This document shows positions 9,701 to 18,815 of a stretch of 64,000 nucleotides of DNA, piece after piece. Below the pieces are notes generated by a model. That model was not told the DNA's origin and did not search any database. It saw only the letters and a program-made list of their open reading frames with translations. Origin of the DNA: Clostridium estertheticum (lineage in GTDB: Bacteria; Bacillota; Clostridia; Clostridiales; Clostridiaceae); contig NZ_JAAMNH020000001.1 in NCBI RefSeq assembly GCF_011065935.2, positions 5,229,001 to 5,293,000 of the forward strand. The letters run 5' to 3'. Within the stretch, counting starts at the first letter, position 1, and each line of letters begins with the position of its first letter. Made by a program: the position numbers and the translations under genes.

Positions 9701-10268
9701 ACGATGATATAGGGGGGTATAAATCTATTATTCCCCCCCTTATAGAAAATTGACCTTTAGTATCGACTCTATCTACTCTCTCATATCCACACTGAATTAA
9801 TTTTTCTGTGAAATCCTTCAAATTCAATGTGCTTCCTACAGATAATTCAAAAATATACTTTTGCAATAAATCTATAGGCATATAAGTAGAAGCCAGAGCT
9901 TCGATACAAGTAATTATAATTTTTTTACCCTTTTGCGTAATCTTTTTCATTACCTTAAGTCTTTCCCATCTAAGATCCCCAGATATGGCATCTGCATTAT
10001 AAAAGCCCACTTCTCTGGTTGGAAAATAGTACACATCATTCACATAAAAAGACAGGTCATCGTAAATATTTTTAGCCTCTACATCACTATGTGTTAAAAT
10101 TAGTAAGGATTTATCTAATTGCTCGTACACACCATTTATTAAATAGTTCTTAGCTGATTCTGAAAGCCCATATAGTCCAATTGGGTAATTTTCATCTTCT
10201 ATATTCTTTAGTATATTTTTAAATTGAATACTATTTTTTAAAGGCTCCATAAGCCCACTCAGTCTCAT
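6756..10268 (-). CDS. mfd: Transcription-repair coupling factor Mfd
   Basis: A 1170-residue ATP-dependent translocase that removes RNA polymerase stalled at DNA damage and recruits UvrA. Domains in order: UvrB-like N-terminal module, RNA-polymerase-interacting (CarD-like) domain near the GDYVVHVNHGIGVYKG segment, and superfamily 2 motor with Walker A GDVGYGKTE, DEEQ box (IIDEEQRFGV), and motif VI QLRGRVGRS, then the TRCF C-terminal domain. The frame opens at a GTG (10283), but the ATG at 10266-10268 has AGAGGTG at the right distance and is the likely start. It follows pth by 47 bp and is probably cotranscribed with it. Confidence 0.97.
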   Translation of the reverse strand: MRLSGLMEPLKNSIQFKNILKNIEDENYPIGLYGLSESAKNYLINGVYEQLDKSLLILTHSDVEAKNIYDDLSFYVNDVYYFPTREVGFYNADAISGDLRWERLKVMKKITQKGKKIIITCIEALASTYMPIDLLQKYIFELSVGSTLNLKDFTEKLIQCGYERVDRVDTKGQFSIRGGIIDLYPPISSLPFRIELFDEEIDSIRTFNSETQRSIDKVSEIEVFPAKEIILTQESMESGYNKIKEDLENVVGSFNKKKDKETIERITSLVNINLESLKETWRFEAIDSYMPYFYDATSTFLDYMKDSFIIVDDAQRCVGKLDSVYFEFQENYENFLKRGSILPSQAGLLINKESIYEDLDTREVMTINAIAKSTKILKPRSIVSFSQITINDYHGQLDILIEDIKDKKFKGYKTVILSGTRTRGERLIDILRDRGIESVYKDNISEIQLGQVVITFGNQLKGFEYPELKLCVISDKEVFGQSKRKTTSRSSKKGVSKIKSFTELKLGDYVVHVNHGIGVYKGIKQLEVHGHKRDYLELGYNSGDTLYVPVEQLDLVQKYIGSEGKAPKITKLGGVEWTKAKNKVKNSIADIAEDLVKLYASRATLKGYRYSKDTVWQKQFEEEFPFEETPDQLIAIEEIKKDMESDKPMDRLICGDVGYGKTEVAVRAAFKAVMDGKQVAFLVPTTILAEQHYKNLTKRFSDFPVKVEMVSRFRTPAQQQVVLKATKEGNVDILIGTHRIIQQDVKFKDLGVLIIDEEQRFGVTHKEKIKSIRKNIDVITLTATPIPRTLHMSLTGVRDISVIETPPEERYPIQTYVVEFNDQLIRDAILREINRNGQVFFVYNRVETIKDMAAYIGKLVPEARIGIGHGQMTERELESVMLDFMENKYDILMCTTIIETGIDIQNTNTIIIYEADKMGLSQLYQLRGRVGRSNRIAYAYFTYRKDKVLTEVAEKRLKAIKDFTELGSGFKIAMRDLEIRGAGNMMGAAQHGHMAAVGYDLYCRMLEDTVKKIRGDVEVEPIETSVEIKIDAYIPSTYIEDETQKIEIYKKIAAIDSHEDMMDIQEEIEDRFSDIPSSVASLMDIAYLRSISKQVGIVEIKEEKEEIVLQFDSSERINGALVKALVSKYNRSIVFKLGTKPAFAYKYKNLNKEEMLANLIEIVKYIKSVV

Positions 10269-10315
10269 TTTAACACCTCTCACTCACTGCATAAATATAA
10301 AAATAATAATTTCAT

Positions 10316-10879
10316 TTAAGCATTAAACCCATTAAATTCGTTCATAGCCTCAGTGCTTCCTTTTGCTATTATAGCTTCAACAGCTTTTATAGTCGCTTCA
10401 AAGGTCTTTTCTACCAGTATTCGGTCCCCACTTCCAAATCGTCCTAAAACGTAAGATACTCGCGACCTTTCTGGTTGTCCTACACCTATTTTTATTCTTG
10501 GAAATATGTCTGAGCCCATACTCGCAATAATGCTTTTTATCCCATTATGTCCCCCAGCACTGCCTTTACTTCTTATCCTTAATTTACCTACATCCAAACT
10601 AATATCATCATATATTATGATGATATTTTCATTAGGAATCTTATAAAAAGAAGCTGCTTGCTGCGCACTCTCTCCACTTAAATTCATATATGTACTAGGT
10701 TTTAAAAGGATAACCTTTTGGGATGATATATTAATTTCTCCATACACACCTTTAAATTTTACCCTATTAACTGAAACATTATACTTGCCTGCCATTAAAT
10801 CAATTACATCAAATCCTACATTATGCCTTGTATGTTTATATTCGTCTCCTGGATTTCCTAGTCCAATTACCAAGTACAT
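10316..10879 (-). CDS. pth: Peptidyl-tRNA hydrolase
   Basis: A 187-residue enzyme that frees tRNA from prematurely released peptidyl-tRNA. It has the complete family pattern: YLVIGLGNPGDEY, the catalytic-histidine segment TRHNVGFDVID, KPSTYMNLSG, YDDISLDVGKLRIR and the SAGGHNGIKSI loop. The ATG at 10877-10879 is placed by TTGGAGG seven bases upstream; four further upstream codons are not needed. It leads the pth-mfd pair, as in B. subtilis (where fin lies between them; no fin is seen here). Confidence 0.97.
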   Translation of the reverse strand: MYLVIGLGNPGDEYKHTRHNVGFDVIDLMAGKYNVSVNRVKFKGVYGEINISSQKVILLKPSTYMNLSGESAQQAASFYKIPNENIIIIYDDISLDVGKLRIRSKGSAGGHNGIKSIIASMGSDIFPRIKIGVGQPERSRVSYVLGRFGSGDRILVEKTFEATIKAVEAIIAKGSTEAMNEFNGFNA

Positions 10880-11073
10880 TATTGCCTCCAAATATTATTA
10901 TGTTTAAGCCATTTATCCACCACATAATATTTTTTTATTTTATTTATAATATTATACTAAAAAAAAGTTTAATCCACAACTTTATATAAAATTTACGGAC
11001 TAAAATTATGGTAATAATATTATTACCATAATTTTTATTTAATATCTTTAAATTGTAATTTTATATCAATATT

Positions 11074-12273
11074 TTATTGTATTTTTAATTCAGAGAGAAC
11101 TATGCTAATCTCCTTAATTTTTCCACCTCTCCAAATTTTACAGGATAAGCGCCCTCCAACTTTGTATTTCTCCAGAATTCTGCTTAGCTGCTCCATGTTT
11201 TTAACACTTTTTCCACCTATTTCAGTTATTATATCAGTAGGCATAATTCCAGCTACAGCAGCACCACTTCCCCTAACAACTTCTTGTACATACACGCCCT
11301 CTACACCATTATTGCCCACCGAAATCGCAGTTCCTCCATAAATGCCTATTGCCGGTCTAATAACTTTACCATAAGTCATTAAATCATTAATAATTTCTTT
11401 AGCTGCATTTGTACTTATAGCAAAACCCGTGCCTTCATTTCCAATGACTGAATTAATTTTCAAACTATTTATACCAATAACTTCTCCATAGATATTGCAT
11501 AATGGTCCCCCACTATTCCCTGGATTTATAACTGCATCAGTTTGTATTACTTTATAGATTGTTTGTTCCCCAGTTTTTTTATTAACTATATTAATTTTTC
11601 TGTCTAGTGCGCTTATAATACCCGCAGTAACAGTTCCTGAAAACTGCTCCCCAAGTGGATTACCAATAGCAACAGATAAATCTCCTACCTTGACCTTTGA
11701 TGAATCACCAAATTTTGCAGTAGGCAGATTGTTAGCTTCAACTTTTATAACCGCTAAATCCGATATAGCATCCCCACCTATAACTTTTGCTTTCAAAACG
11801 TTATCATTACTCAATTTTACTTTTATTTCTGTTGCACCTTCAATTACATGATAATTAGTAATAATAAACCCATCGCTTTTATATATAATTCCTGAACCAC
11901 TTCCTTCTGGAGTGTTCCACAATTCTTCTTCTTTGTTACTTATGCCAACTACTGTTGGTGATACTTTTTGAGCAACTTGCGAAATAGAATTTTCAAATAT
12001 TCCCTGGATGCCACTCCCTGAAGCATTTGAGTTTAAAATACCACTAACATCTTTTGGTGCTTTATCTTTATTAATTGCATACTGGGCTGTAATTCCCCCA
12101 GAAAGGGATGCTATTAGTATAAAAGTAAATACTTTCGTAAATGATTTAAAATAATTTTTTTTATTGTTTTTTCTAAATTTAATTTCTCCAAACATATTAT
12201 TACTAGACTCTGCATTCTTCCAAAAAGCATCTTTTATTTCTTCACGAACCTTATAGTTATTCTTATTACCCAT
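11074..12273 (-). CDS. HtrA/DegP-type membrane-anchored serine protease (S1C)
   Basis: A 399-residue protease with a cytoplasmic N terminus, one membrane anchor at about 47-66, a trypsin-like domain with the full triad (His142 in TNYHVIEGA, Asp172 in SDLAVIK, Ser254 in PGNSGGPL), and a C-terminal PDZ domain at about 305-395. HtrA proteases degrade or refold damaged proteins outside the membrane. It lies 46 bp downstream of a histidine kinase gene and shares its strand, an arrangement resembling CssRS-HtrA secretion-stress control in Bacillus. The start ATG is preceded by GGGGGGTGATGTT. The specific paralogue (HtrA, HtrB or YyxA) cannot be told. Confidence 0.93.
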   Translation of the reverse strand: MGNKNNYKVREEIKDAFWKNAESSNNMFGEIKFRKNNKKNYFKSFTKVFTFILIASLSGGITAQYAINKDKAPKDVSGILNSNASGSGIQGIFENSISQVAQKVSPTVVGISNKEEELWNTPEGSGSGIIYKSDGFIITNYHVIEGATEIKVKLSNDNVLKAKVIGGDAISDLAVIKVEANNLPTAKFGDSSKVKVGDLSVAIGNPLGEQFSGTVTAGIISALDRKINIVNKKTGEQTIYKVIQTDAVINPGNSGGPLCNIYGEVIGINSLKINSVIGNEGTGFAISTNAAKEIINDLMTYGKVIRPAIGIYGGTAISVGNNGVEGVYVQEVVRGSGAAVAGIMPTDIITEIGGKSVKNMEQLSRILEKYKVGGRLSCKIWRGGKIKEISIVLSELKIQ

Positions 12274-12319
12274 AACATCACCCCCCTAATGGTTATAACT
12301 AAATCACGGAAAAAGTATT

Positions 12320-13735
12320 TTATTTTACTCTCATCAATGTAAAAGTAAAGTAAACACCATTATCCTTATTTTCAACCCATATATCTTCCTGTAATTGAGT
12401 TATTATATTTCTCACTATAGATAATCCAAGTCCAGTACTATCCTTCGCTGTTCTTGCTTTATCTGCTTTATAAAATCTATCCCAAATATGCAATAAATCT
12501 TCCTCTGCTATTTTGGGGCCATCATTGAAAACAGTTATAAAGGCTTTTTTTCCTTTAATTTTTGAGCTGATTTTTATTTTACCGCCTTCATTTACATATT
12601 TTATTGAATTATCTAATAAATTTGTAATCACTTGAACTAACCTATCCTTGTCTCCCGCTACAAATAAATTATCCTCATCAAAGCATACATCTACAGATGC
12701 CCTTTTCTCTTTAATTTTTCTTTCATAATTTATAACTGTAAGTCTAATTATTTCGTTAATATCCACTTCCATAATTCTTAAACTAAACTCCCCTGCTTCA
12801 ATTGCAGACATATCTAGTAAGTCATTTACAAGTCTAGTTAACCTTTGAATTTCTTCATAGGCGATAGACAAGTAGTATTTTTCCTTTTCCTTTGGAATTA
12901 CACCATCTAGTATTCCACTAATAAACCCCTTAATTGAGGTTATTGGAGATCTAATCTCATGGGATACATTGGATATAAATTCACGTCTATTTTTCTCATT
13001 TTTCTCTATAGAATCAGCCATAGAATTAAAAGATTGAGCGAGTTCTCCGATTTCATCATCCGATTTCAAATAAACTCTCTTATCTACATCTCCATTAGAT
13101 ATTCTTCTAGCTACAGAATTAATCTCTGCTAAGGGCTTTATGATTATCTTTTGTGAAAAATAATATATAACGACACAAGAGAATATTATTGCAAAAATTG
13201 AAGATACCCAAATTATCTCATAAACTCGTTTTAAGGATTGGCTTAATTCTTCAACAGAATTGTACAATATTATAGAACCCTTAAATGTCCCTGCCGCTGT
13301 CATTATGGGTGTTCCATAAACTCTTACGGCTTTATCAAATATTCCAGCATAAGGTCCTGTAACCTCGAAAGTGTTACCAAGCCTAAGCTGCTCTAGTTCC
13401 TTAACAAAGACCTGTTTATACATAAATTCTTTATGCTCTTTATTTGATACAGCATAAACAAATCCGTTACTATCTGTAAGCCAAATATCAGACTTTATAT
13501 AATCACCAATTATTGTTATTATATCGTTCACTTGCTCGGAAGTAACATCCCCCGCCATATATTTCTTAGCATAATCTTGTATCATATTGGACTTATCGAG
13601 AAATTGATCTTTCCGCTCATTGAAAAAATAATTTTGAAACCAATAGGATAGAAAAGAAGCAATAATTATAAGGCTCATGGATATTATAATAGTATAGGTT
13701 GCTAGCATCTTAGAAAATAGTCCTTTTTTAACCAT
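12320..13735 (-). CDS. Sensor histidine kinase
   Basis: A 471-residue two-component sensor. It has a membrane helix at about 12-32, an extracytoplasmic sensing region of some 140 residues, a second helix at about 172-195, a HAMP domain (196-248), the phospho-acceptor His259 in SNVSHEIRSPITS, and an ATPase domain with N box LLDNSIKYV and G box DSTGLGLSI. Its ATG follows the stop codon of the response regulator without a gap, so translation is coupled. The signal sensed is not visible; the HtrA gene downstream suggests envelope or secretion stress. Confidence 0.94.
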   Translation of the reverse strand: MVKKGLFSKMLATYTIIISMSLIIIASFLSYWFQNYFFNERKDQFLDKSNMIQDYAKKYMAGDVTSEQVNDIITIIGDYIKSDIWLTDSNGFVYAVSNKEHKEFMYKQVFVKELEQLRLGNTFEVTGPYAGIFDKAVRVYGTPIMTAAGTFKGSIILYNSVEELSQSLKRVYEIIWVSSIFAIIFSCVVIYYFSQKIIIKPLAEINSVARRISNGDVDKRVYLKSDDEIGELAQSFNSMADSIEKNEKNRREFISNVSHEIRSPITSIKGFISGILDGVIPKEKEKYYLSIAYEEIQRLTRLVNDLLDMSAIEAGEFSLRIMEVDINEIIRLTVINYERKIKEKRASVDVCFDEDNLFVAGDKDRLVQVITNLLDNSIKYVNEGGKIKISSKIKGKKAFITVFNDGPKIAEEDLLHIWDRFYKADKARTAKDSTGLGLSIVRNIITQLQEDIWVENKDNGVYFTFTLMRVK

Positions 13736-14422
13736 CTATTTCACCTCGAATTTATATCCTACTCCCCAAACAGTCTCAATTTGCCAATTCGGACCTCCTT
13801 GAAGCTTTTCTCTTACTCTTTTAACATGCACATCCACGGTTCTAGAATCTCCTGGATAATCGTATCCCCAAACCTCACATAGTAGCTGCTGCCTAGTAAA
13901 AACCCTATTCTTATTAAGAGCTAAATAATGTACTAATTCAAATTCCTTAGGTGGCATTTTTACTTCTTCACCTTTATAAGTAACATTATAAGAATTAATA
14001 TCAATTTCTAAATCCTCAAAATTCAAAACTTCTTTACCACCATTATCTAAGTTGTAACGCCTAAGCACAGCCTTAACTCTTGCAATTATTTCCTTTGGCT
14101 CAAAAGGTTTTACTACATAGTCATCAGCTCCTAATTCTAGCCCTAGTACCTTATCAAAGGTTTCTCCCTTGGCAGTAAGCATAATAACCGGCGTTTCATG
14201 TTCTTTTCTTATCCACTTCAAAACATCTATACCATCAATATAAGGCAACATTATATCCAGTAGTACCAAATCTGGTTTATAGCTTAGAAAAGCTTCCTGT
14301 GCAGCCCTACCATCATGTACTACTTTTGTTGCATACCCTGAACTTTCAAGATACATTTTGATTACCTCAGCAATATTTTTATCATCATCAACTATTAGTA
14401 TTTTCCCTATAGTTCCTTCCAT
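13736..14422 (-). CDS. OmpR/PhoB-family response regulator
   Basis: A 228-residue regulator. The receiver domain covers residues 7-120, with acidic pocket VDDD (11-14), phospho-acceptor Asp56 in LVLLDIMLP, and Lys in the VVKPFEP loop. A winged-helix DNA-binding domain follows (130-228; YDYPGDSRTVDVHVKRVREK). First gene of the regulator-kinase-HtrA set. ATG start with TTGGAGGTAAGG directly upstream. Its own sensor is the kinase encoded immediately downstream. Confidence 0.95.
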   Translation of the reverse strand: MEGTIGKILIVDDDKNIAEVIKMYLESSGYATKVVHDGRAAQEAFLSYKPDLVLLDIMLPYIDGIDVLKWIRKEHETPVIMLTAKGETFDKVLGLELGADDYVVKPFEPKEIIARVKAVLRRYNLDNGGKEVLNFEDLEIDINSYNVTYKGEEVKMPPKEFELVHYLALNKNRVFTRQQLLCEVWGYDYPGDSRTVDVHVKRVREKLQGGPNWQIETVWGVGYKFEVK

Positions 14423-14766
14423 ATCCTTACCTCCAAAATATTTTCTCTATTATTTTTTCTATTATTTTTTGTATTATCATATTGTAAAAATAGCTAACAA
14501 ATTATTCTTGTTTATTTTTTTGAAAATTTTTAACAAATAATTTATCTTATTATTAATTTATCATACTTTAATGTCAACTGATTAGCTTTTTTGAAAATGT
14601 TACAAATTATTCACTGTTGTGATTATCTAATTGCTGCTTTTACATGTTTATTTCTTATGTATAGTATAATCATTATCTCACTTGTATATAAATATTACAA
14701 AAAATATATTTTTGCAAACTTCATAATTAGCAGTAAGGCCACCCATATAAATATTATAGATTATAA
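14423..14766. other. Intergenic region between response regulator and prs
   Basis: About 340 bp with no convincing gene. It must carry the promoter of the minus-strand response regulator. A plus-strand open frame at 14591-14800 starts with TTG, lacks a ribosome binding site and overlaps the prs terminator, so I do not call it. Confidence 0.5.
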
Positions 14767-14813
14767 AAAAATAGCGATACTTAATTATAAAAATAATTAA
14801 GCATCGCTATTTT
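14767..14813 (-). terminator. Bidirectional hairpin terminator after prs
   Basis: A nearly perfect 21-bp stem (AAAATAGCGAT... / ...ATCGCTATTTT) with one mismatch and a loop of a few A residues. It lies 12 bp past the prs stop. T-runs occur on the minus strand. Confidence 0.8.
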
Positions 14814-14824
14814 AACCTATGTAT

Positions 14825-15796
14825 TTATAAATTAGAGTCTTCCTCGAATAGTTTGCTTACAGAAACATCCTCGTATATTCTCTTTATGGCCTCAGCCAAA
14901 ATTGGTGCTACAGATAATGTAACGAATTTATCACAATGTTTATCTTCTGGCAAATCAATGGTATTTAATATTATTAATTCTTTTATTACTGAATCATTTA
15001 TTCTTTGAATAGCAGGTCCGGATAGTACACCATGACTACAACAAGCATAAACATCTTTTGCTCCCAGTTTAACTAGTGCATTAGCTCCATTAGTTATAGT
15101 TCCAGCTGTATCTATCATGTCATCCATCATAATACATGTTTTTCCTTTAATATCCCCTATAACATTCATAACCTCTGTAACATTAGCCTTTGGTCTTCTC
15201 TTATCAATTATAGCTATTGAAGCATGTAATTTATCTGCAAACTTTCTTGATCTAGCAACGCTTCCAAGGTCTGGCGCAACTACAACTACATCATCTCTAT
15301 CCTTAAATCCTTTTTGGATATAATATTTTGCAAGTATAGGTGTACCCATTAAATTATCAACAGGAATATTAAAATATCCTTGTATTTGAGCTGCATGTAA
15401 GTCCATAGTAAGTACTCTATCTGCTCCTGCAGTTGTTAAAATATCTGCCACAAGTTTCGCTGTGATTGGATCTCTAGCTTTTGCTTTTCTATCTTGCCTT
15501 GCATACCCATAGTATGGTATAACCGCAGTTATTCTTCCTGCAGATGCTCTCTTAAAGGCGTCAATCATAATAAGTAATTCCATTAAATTGTCATTTACTG
15601 GAGCATTAGTTGATTGAACAACAAATACATCTGCGCCCCTAACAGTTTCATGAATATTAACAGATATTTCACCATCACTAAAAGTTCCTACGTTTGAATC
15701 TCCAACTTTTAGTCCTAGTATTTCAGCAATATCTGTTGCCAATTTAGGATTTGAATTACCTGTAAAAATCTTAATATTTTTGCCGTGGTTTATCAT
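14825..15796 (-). CDS. prs: Ribose-phosphate pyrophosphokinase (PRPP synthetase)
   Basis: A 323-residue enzyme making PRPP from ribose 5-phosphate and ATP, the entry point for purines, pyrimidines, histidine and NAD. Diagnostic segments are KIFTGNSNPKLA, YYGYARQDRKAK, TMDLHAAQIQGYF and the PRPP-binding MMDDMIDTAGT. The length is typical of class I enzymes. It follows glmU in the order glmU-prs known from Bacillus. The ribosome binding site (GGAAATCAGGATTACAG) is weak for such a gene. Confidence 0.97.
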   Translation of the reverse strand: MINHGKNIKIFTGNSNPKLATDIAEILGLKVGDSNVGTFSDGEISVNIHETVRGADVFVVQSTNAPVNDNLMELLIMIDAFKRASAGRITAVIPYYGYARQDRKAKARDPITAKLVADILTTAGADRVLTMDLHAAQIQGYFNIPVDNLMGTPILAKYYIQKGFKDRDDVVVVAPDLGSVARSRKFADKLHASIAIIDKRRPKANVTEVMNVIGDIKGKTCIMMDDMIDTAGTITNGANALVKLGAKDVYACCSHGVLSGPAIQRINDSVIKELIILNTIDLPEDKHCDKFVTLSVAPILAEAIKRIYEDVSVSKLFEEDSNL

Positions 15797-15979
15797 CTGT
15801 AATCCTGATTTCCAAAATCATATAAATTATATTTTATTATACTTTATATAAATTTTCATTCCATCCACTAAATAGAATGGTAGTAACATATATATCCCTT
15901 TTACTACAAAAATCAGTTTTCCACCTCCCTTTATTATTTACTTATTAAATCATCACCTTTGGTGCTGAAATATGGTTAA

Positions 15980-17368
15980 CTATTTTGACTTGTTACTTTG
16001 TTTCATAGGTCCTTTTTCTACTACCCAATTTTCAATATTCACTTGCCTTGCTCTAGCTATGGCCAATGCATTTTTAGGAACTTCATTTGTAATTGTAGAA
16101 CCAGCTGCGATATATGAATTATCATTAACTTTTACAGGTGATACAAGGTTAGTATTGCATCCTATAAAAGTATTATTGCCTATTATTGTTTTGAATTTTG
16201 ATTTTCCATCATAATTTACAACTACAGTGCCGCAGCCAAAATTACAGCCACTTCCAACCTCAGCGTCACCTATATAAGTAAGATGGGATACCTTTGTATT
16301 ATCTCCAATAGTTGATTTTTTAATTTCAACAAAATCTCCTATTCTAGCATTTTCACCTATATTACTTTCTGGTCTAATGTAGGCATATGGTCCCACAGTT
16401 GTTCCCTTGCCTACCTTACTTTCGATTATTACAGAACTTTGAACTGAAACTCCATTTTGAATAATACTATCCACAATTCTATTGTTCTGATAAAGAACAC
16501 AGTTTTCTTTAATAATTGTCTTGCCTTGTAGTATATTCCCTGGGTATATAATCGTATCTTTTCCTATTATAACTTCTGAGTCAATATAGGTGTTATTCGG
16601 ATCCATTATTGTAACTCCATTTTCCATATGCATTCTATTTATTCTCGTTCGCATAATTAATTCTGCATCTGCAAGCTCTACCTTGGAGTTAACAGCAGTA
16701 ATTTCTTCAATGGGAACATCAAAAGCTCCAATTTTAAGCCCTTGACTTTTTAATATACCAATAACATCTGTTAAATAGTATTCCCTTTGGGCATTATTAT
16801 TATTTAATTTATCTAGACCATTGTGTAATTCTTCTATATTAAAGCAATACATTCCTGAATTTATTTCTTGAACTAATACTTCTTCAGGAGTACAGTCTTT
16901 AAACTCAACTATTTTTTCAACATCATCAATTTCATTCCTAATTATTCTACCATACTTTCCAGGTTCCTTCATGGTTGAAGTTAATATAGTAGCTTTAAAC
17001 TCTCCCTTTTCATGATAATCTAAGAGTTCTCTTACAGTTTTTTCAGTAATTAGTGGCCCATCTCCAACAAATATGGCTACCGTGCCTTTATGACCAGACA
17101 AAAATTCACTAGCACACATTACTGCATGTCCTGTTCCTAACTGATCTTCTTGAAGGGAATAGTTGATTTTTCTGTCTTCTGTTGCTTTTTCAACTTTCTC
17201 GGCTCCTCTTCCAATTACCACATCAACCATTTCAATATCTGCACTTCTAATAGTGTCAATAACATGATTTATCATTTCTTTACCACAAACCTTATGTAGA
17301 ACCTTAGGAGTATTAGAATTCATTCTTTTCCCTTCACCTGCAGCTAATATTATAGCGCATTTATACAA
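15980..17368 (-). CDS. glmU: Bifunctional UDP-N-acetylglucosamine pyrophosphorylase / glucosamine-1-phosphate acetyltransferase
   Basis: A 462-residue two-domain enzyme making UDP-GlcNAc for peptidoglycan. The N-terminal uridyltransferase has LAAGEGKRMNSNTPKVLHK; the C-terminal left-handed beta-helix has hexapeptide repeats and the acetyltransferase region NFGCGTVVVNYDGKSKFKT. The start is probably the TTG at 17366-17368, which follows AAAGAGGTGTTTAA and gives the family N terminus YKCAIILAAG. An ATG at 17389 in the same frame would place that ribosome binding site inside the gene. Nearest upstream gene is spoVG, as in Bacillus. Confidence 0.95.
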   Translation of the reverse strand: MYKCAIILAAGEGKRMNSNTPKVLHKVCGKEMINHVIDTIRSADIEMVDVVIGRGAEKVEKATEDRKINYSLQEDQLGTGHAVMCASEFLSGHKGTVAIFVGDGPLITEKTVRELLDYHEKGEFKATILTSTMKEPGKYGRIIRNEIDDVEKIVEFKDCTPEEVLVQEINSGMYCFNIEELHNGLDKLNNNNAQREYYLTDVIGILKSQGLKIGAFDVPIEEITAVNSKVELADAELIMRTRINRMHMENGVTIMDPNNTYIDSEVIIGKDTIIYPGNILQGKTIIKENCVLYQNNRIVDSIIQNGVSVQSSVIIESKVGKGTTVGPYAYIRPESNIGENARIGDFVEIKKSTIGDNTKVSHLTYIGDAEVGSGCNFGCGTVVVNYDGKSKFKTIIGNNTFIGCNTNLVSPVKVNDNSYIAAGSTITNEVPKNALAIARARQVNIENWVVEKGPMKQSNKSK

Positions 17369-17515
17369 ATTAAACACCTCTTTATACATTAATTCGACAC
17401 ATTTAAACATTTTAATTACATTATATTCAATTAAATTACTTCTTACATTATATTTTATATTATATTTAATTGCAAGAAGCCTTGTGGCTTTTTAAATGTT
17501 TTCTTTCAAAAAAAT

Positions 17516-17538
17516 AAAAAGGGGTTTTCACCCTTTTT
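17516..17538 (-). terminator. Terminator overlapping spoVG stop
   Basis: Stem AAAAAGGG/CCCTTTTT with a 7-nt loop, followed by ATTTTTTT on the minus strand. It overlaps the stop codon of spoVG and should uncouple it at least partly from glmU. Confidence 0.7.
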
Positions 17539-17887
17539 ATACTTCTGGATTTTCTACTTCTTTTTCTTCTTCTTTTTCTTCTACTTTGTCCTCTAAATTT
17601 TCTACTGTTTTTACTACTTTTACAGGTTCTTCACTTTTTACTTTTTCATACTCTTCCAAAATAGCTGTTTGAATCTTTTCCCTTGTTTGAGTATTTATTG
17701 GGTGTGCTATATCCTTGAATTCTCCATCTGGAGTTTTCCTACTCGGCATAGCGATAAAAAGTCCACTTTGTCCTTCTATAACTTTAATATCATGAACAAC
17801 AAATTCATTATCAAAAGTTATTGATACAATGGCTTTCATTTTACCCTCTGTAGCTATTTTCCTGATTCTAACGTCTGTAATTTCCAT
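17537..17887 (-). CDS. spoVG: SpoVG, RNA/DNA-binding septation regulator
   Basis: A 116-residue protein. The first 85 residues carry the conserved SpoVG fold (MEITDVRIRKIATEGKMKAI...GLFIAMPSRKTPDGEFKDIAHPI); the rest is an acidic, Glu/Lys-rich tail that varies between species. SpoVG affects asymmetric septation and cortex formation in Bacillus and is a broad regulator in other Firmicutes. Start ATG at 17885-17887 behind GGAGGTGG. It lies between purR and glmU as in Bacillus; the yabJ gene usually between purR and spoVG is missing. Confidence 0.96.
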   Translation of the reverse strand: MEITDVRIRKIATEGKMKAIVSITFDNEFVVHDIKVIEGQSGLFIAMPSRKTPDGEFKDIAHPINTQTREKIQTAILEEYEKVKSEEPVKVVKTVENLEDKVEEKEEEKEVENPEV

Positions 17888-17993
17888 ATACTCCACCTCC
17901 AAGTTGCATTATATTGCGTTATAATTATACTATTTCTCTATAACTTGGCTTATTCCTTCTTAAATTGTAAAAAAATATTAAATCTTTTGAATA

Positions 17994-18815
17994 TTATGCT
18001 TTTTCAAAGGTTTTTGATGGAGTTAACTGAGATTTACCTTCTGTATTTATTCCTTTAAACTGAATAATTGATATATACTCTTCTATTAATTTATGCCCAC
18101 TTTCAATATTCTCAATGAAAACTCCAATACCTAAAAGTTCACTTTCAAACTCTAAAAGCAAATTAATTATGCCTCTTGCAGTTCCCCCAGCTTTCATAAA
18201 GTCGTCTATAAAAATGCATTTGCTTCCTTTTTTTATAGAGTTTCTTGTAAGCGACATAGTTTGAATTCTATTGGTAGAACCAGATACATAGTTGATGCTA
18301 ACGGTACTTCCCTCAGTAACCTTAGGGTCACGCCTAACTATAACTAATTGAACCCCTAGCATTTTTGCCACTTCATACGCCAGTGGTATTCCTTTAGTCT
18401 CTACAGTTACTACATAGTCTATATGCAGTTCATTAAAAGCAGATGCAAGAATTACTCCTGCTTTGTGTACTATTTCTGGATTATACATAATATCAGTCAT
18501 ATATATAAAATTTCCTGGTATTACTCTATCTTTGTGGCTTAAAACCTCACATAGATCCTCTGCGAATGTTCTACTTTCCTCCTGGGAGACTCCACAAATA
18601 TACTTTACTCCACCAGCTGCGCCTGCAACTGTTTCCACTCTTCCCATTGATAGGGCACTTAGCGTTTCGCGGACAATAACAATGTCCTCGCTAATTGTGG
18701 ATTTAGCTGCATTAAACATTTCTGTAAATTTTTTTAAATTAATTGTCTTATTAGGATTTTCTGTTAATATTTTAGTAATTCCTGTAACTCTTTGATTTCT
18801 ACTATATTTATTCAT
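17994..18815 (-). CDS. purR: Pur operon repressor PurR
   Basis: A 273-residue regulator with an N-terminal winged helix (about 1-70) and a type I phosphoribosyltransferase-like domain carrying the PRPP-binding motif CIFIDDFMKAGGTARG. In Bacillus it represses purine genes and PRPP relieves repression, which fits its being near prs. The ATG at 18815 is the first in frame, preceded by GGGTGATAATTA. It is transcribed away from murC, with a 387-bp divergent intergenic region. The frame after the core is normal, with no truncation. Confidence 0.95.
   Translation of the reverse strand: MNKYSRNQRVTGITKILTENPNKTINLKKFTEMFNAAKSTISEDIVIVRETLSALSMGRVETVAGAAGGVKYICGVSQEESRTFAEDLCEVLSHKDRVIPGNFIYMTDIMYNPEIVHKAGVILASAFNELHIDYVVTVETKGIPLAYEVAKMLGVQLVIVRRDPKVTEGSTVSINYVSGSTNRIQTMSLTRNSIKKGSKCIFIDDFMKAGGTARGIINLLLEFESELLGIGVFIENIESGHKLIEEYISIIQFKGINTEGKSQLTPSKTFEKA

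Noticed and set aside
14591..14800. 69-codon plus-strand frame, hydrophobic
   Set aside because: TTG start, no ribosome binding site, and the end overlaps the prs terminator hairpin.
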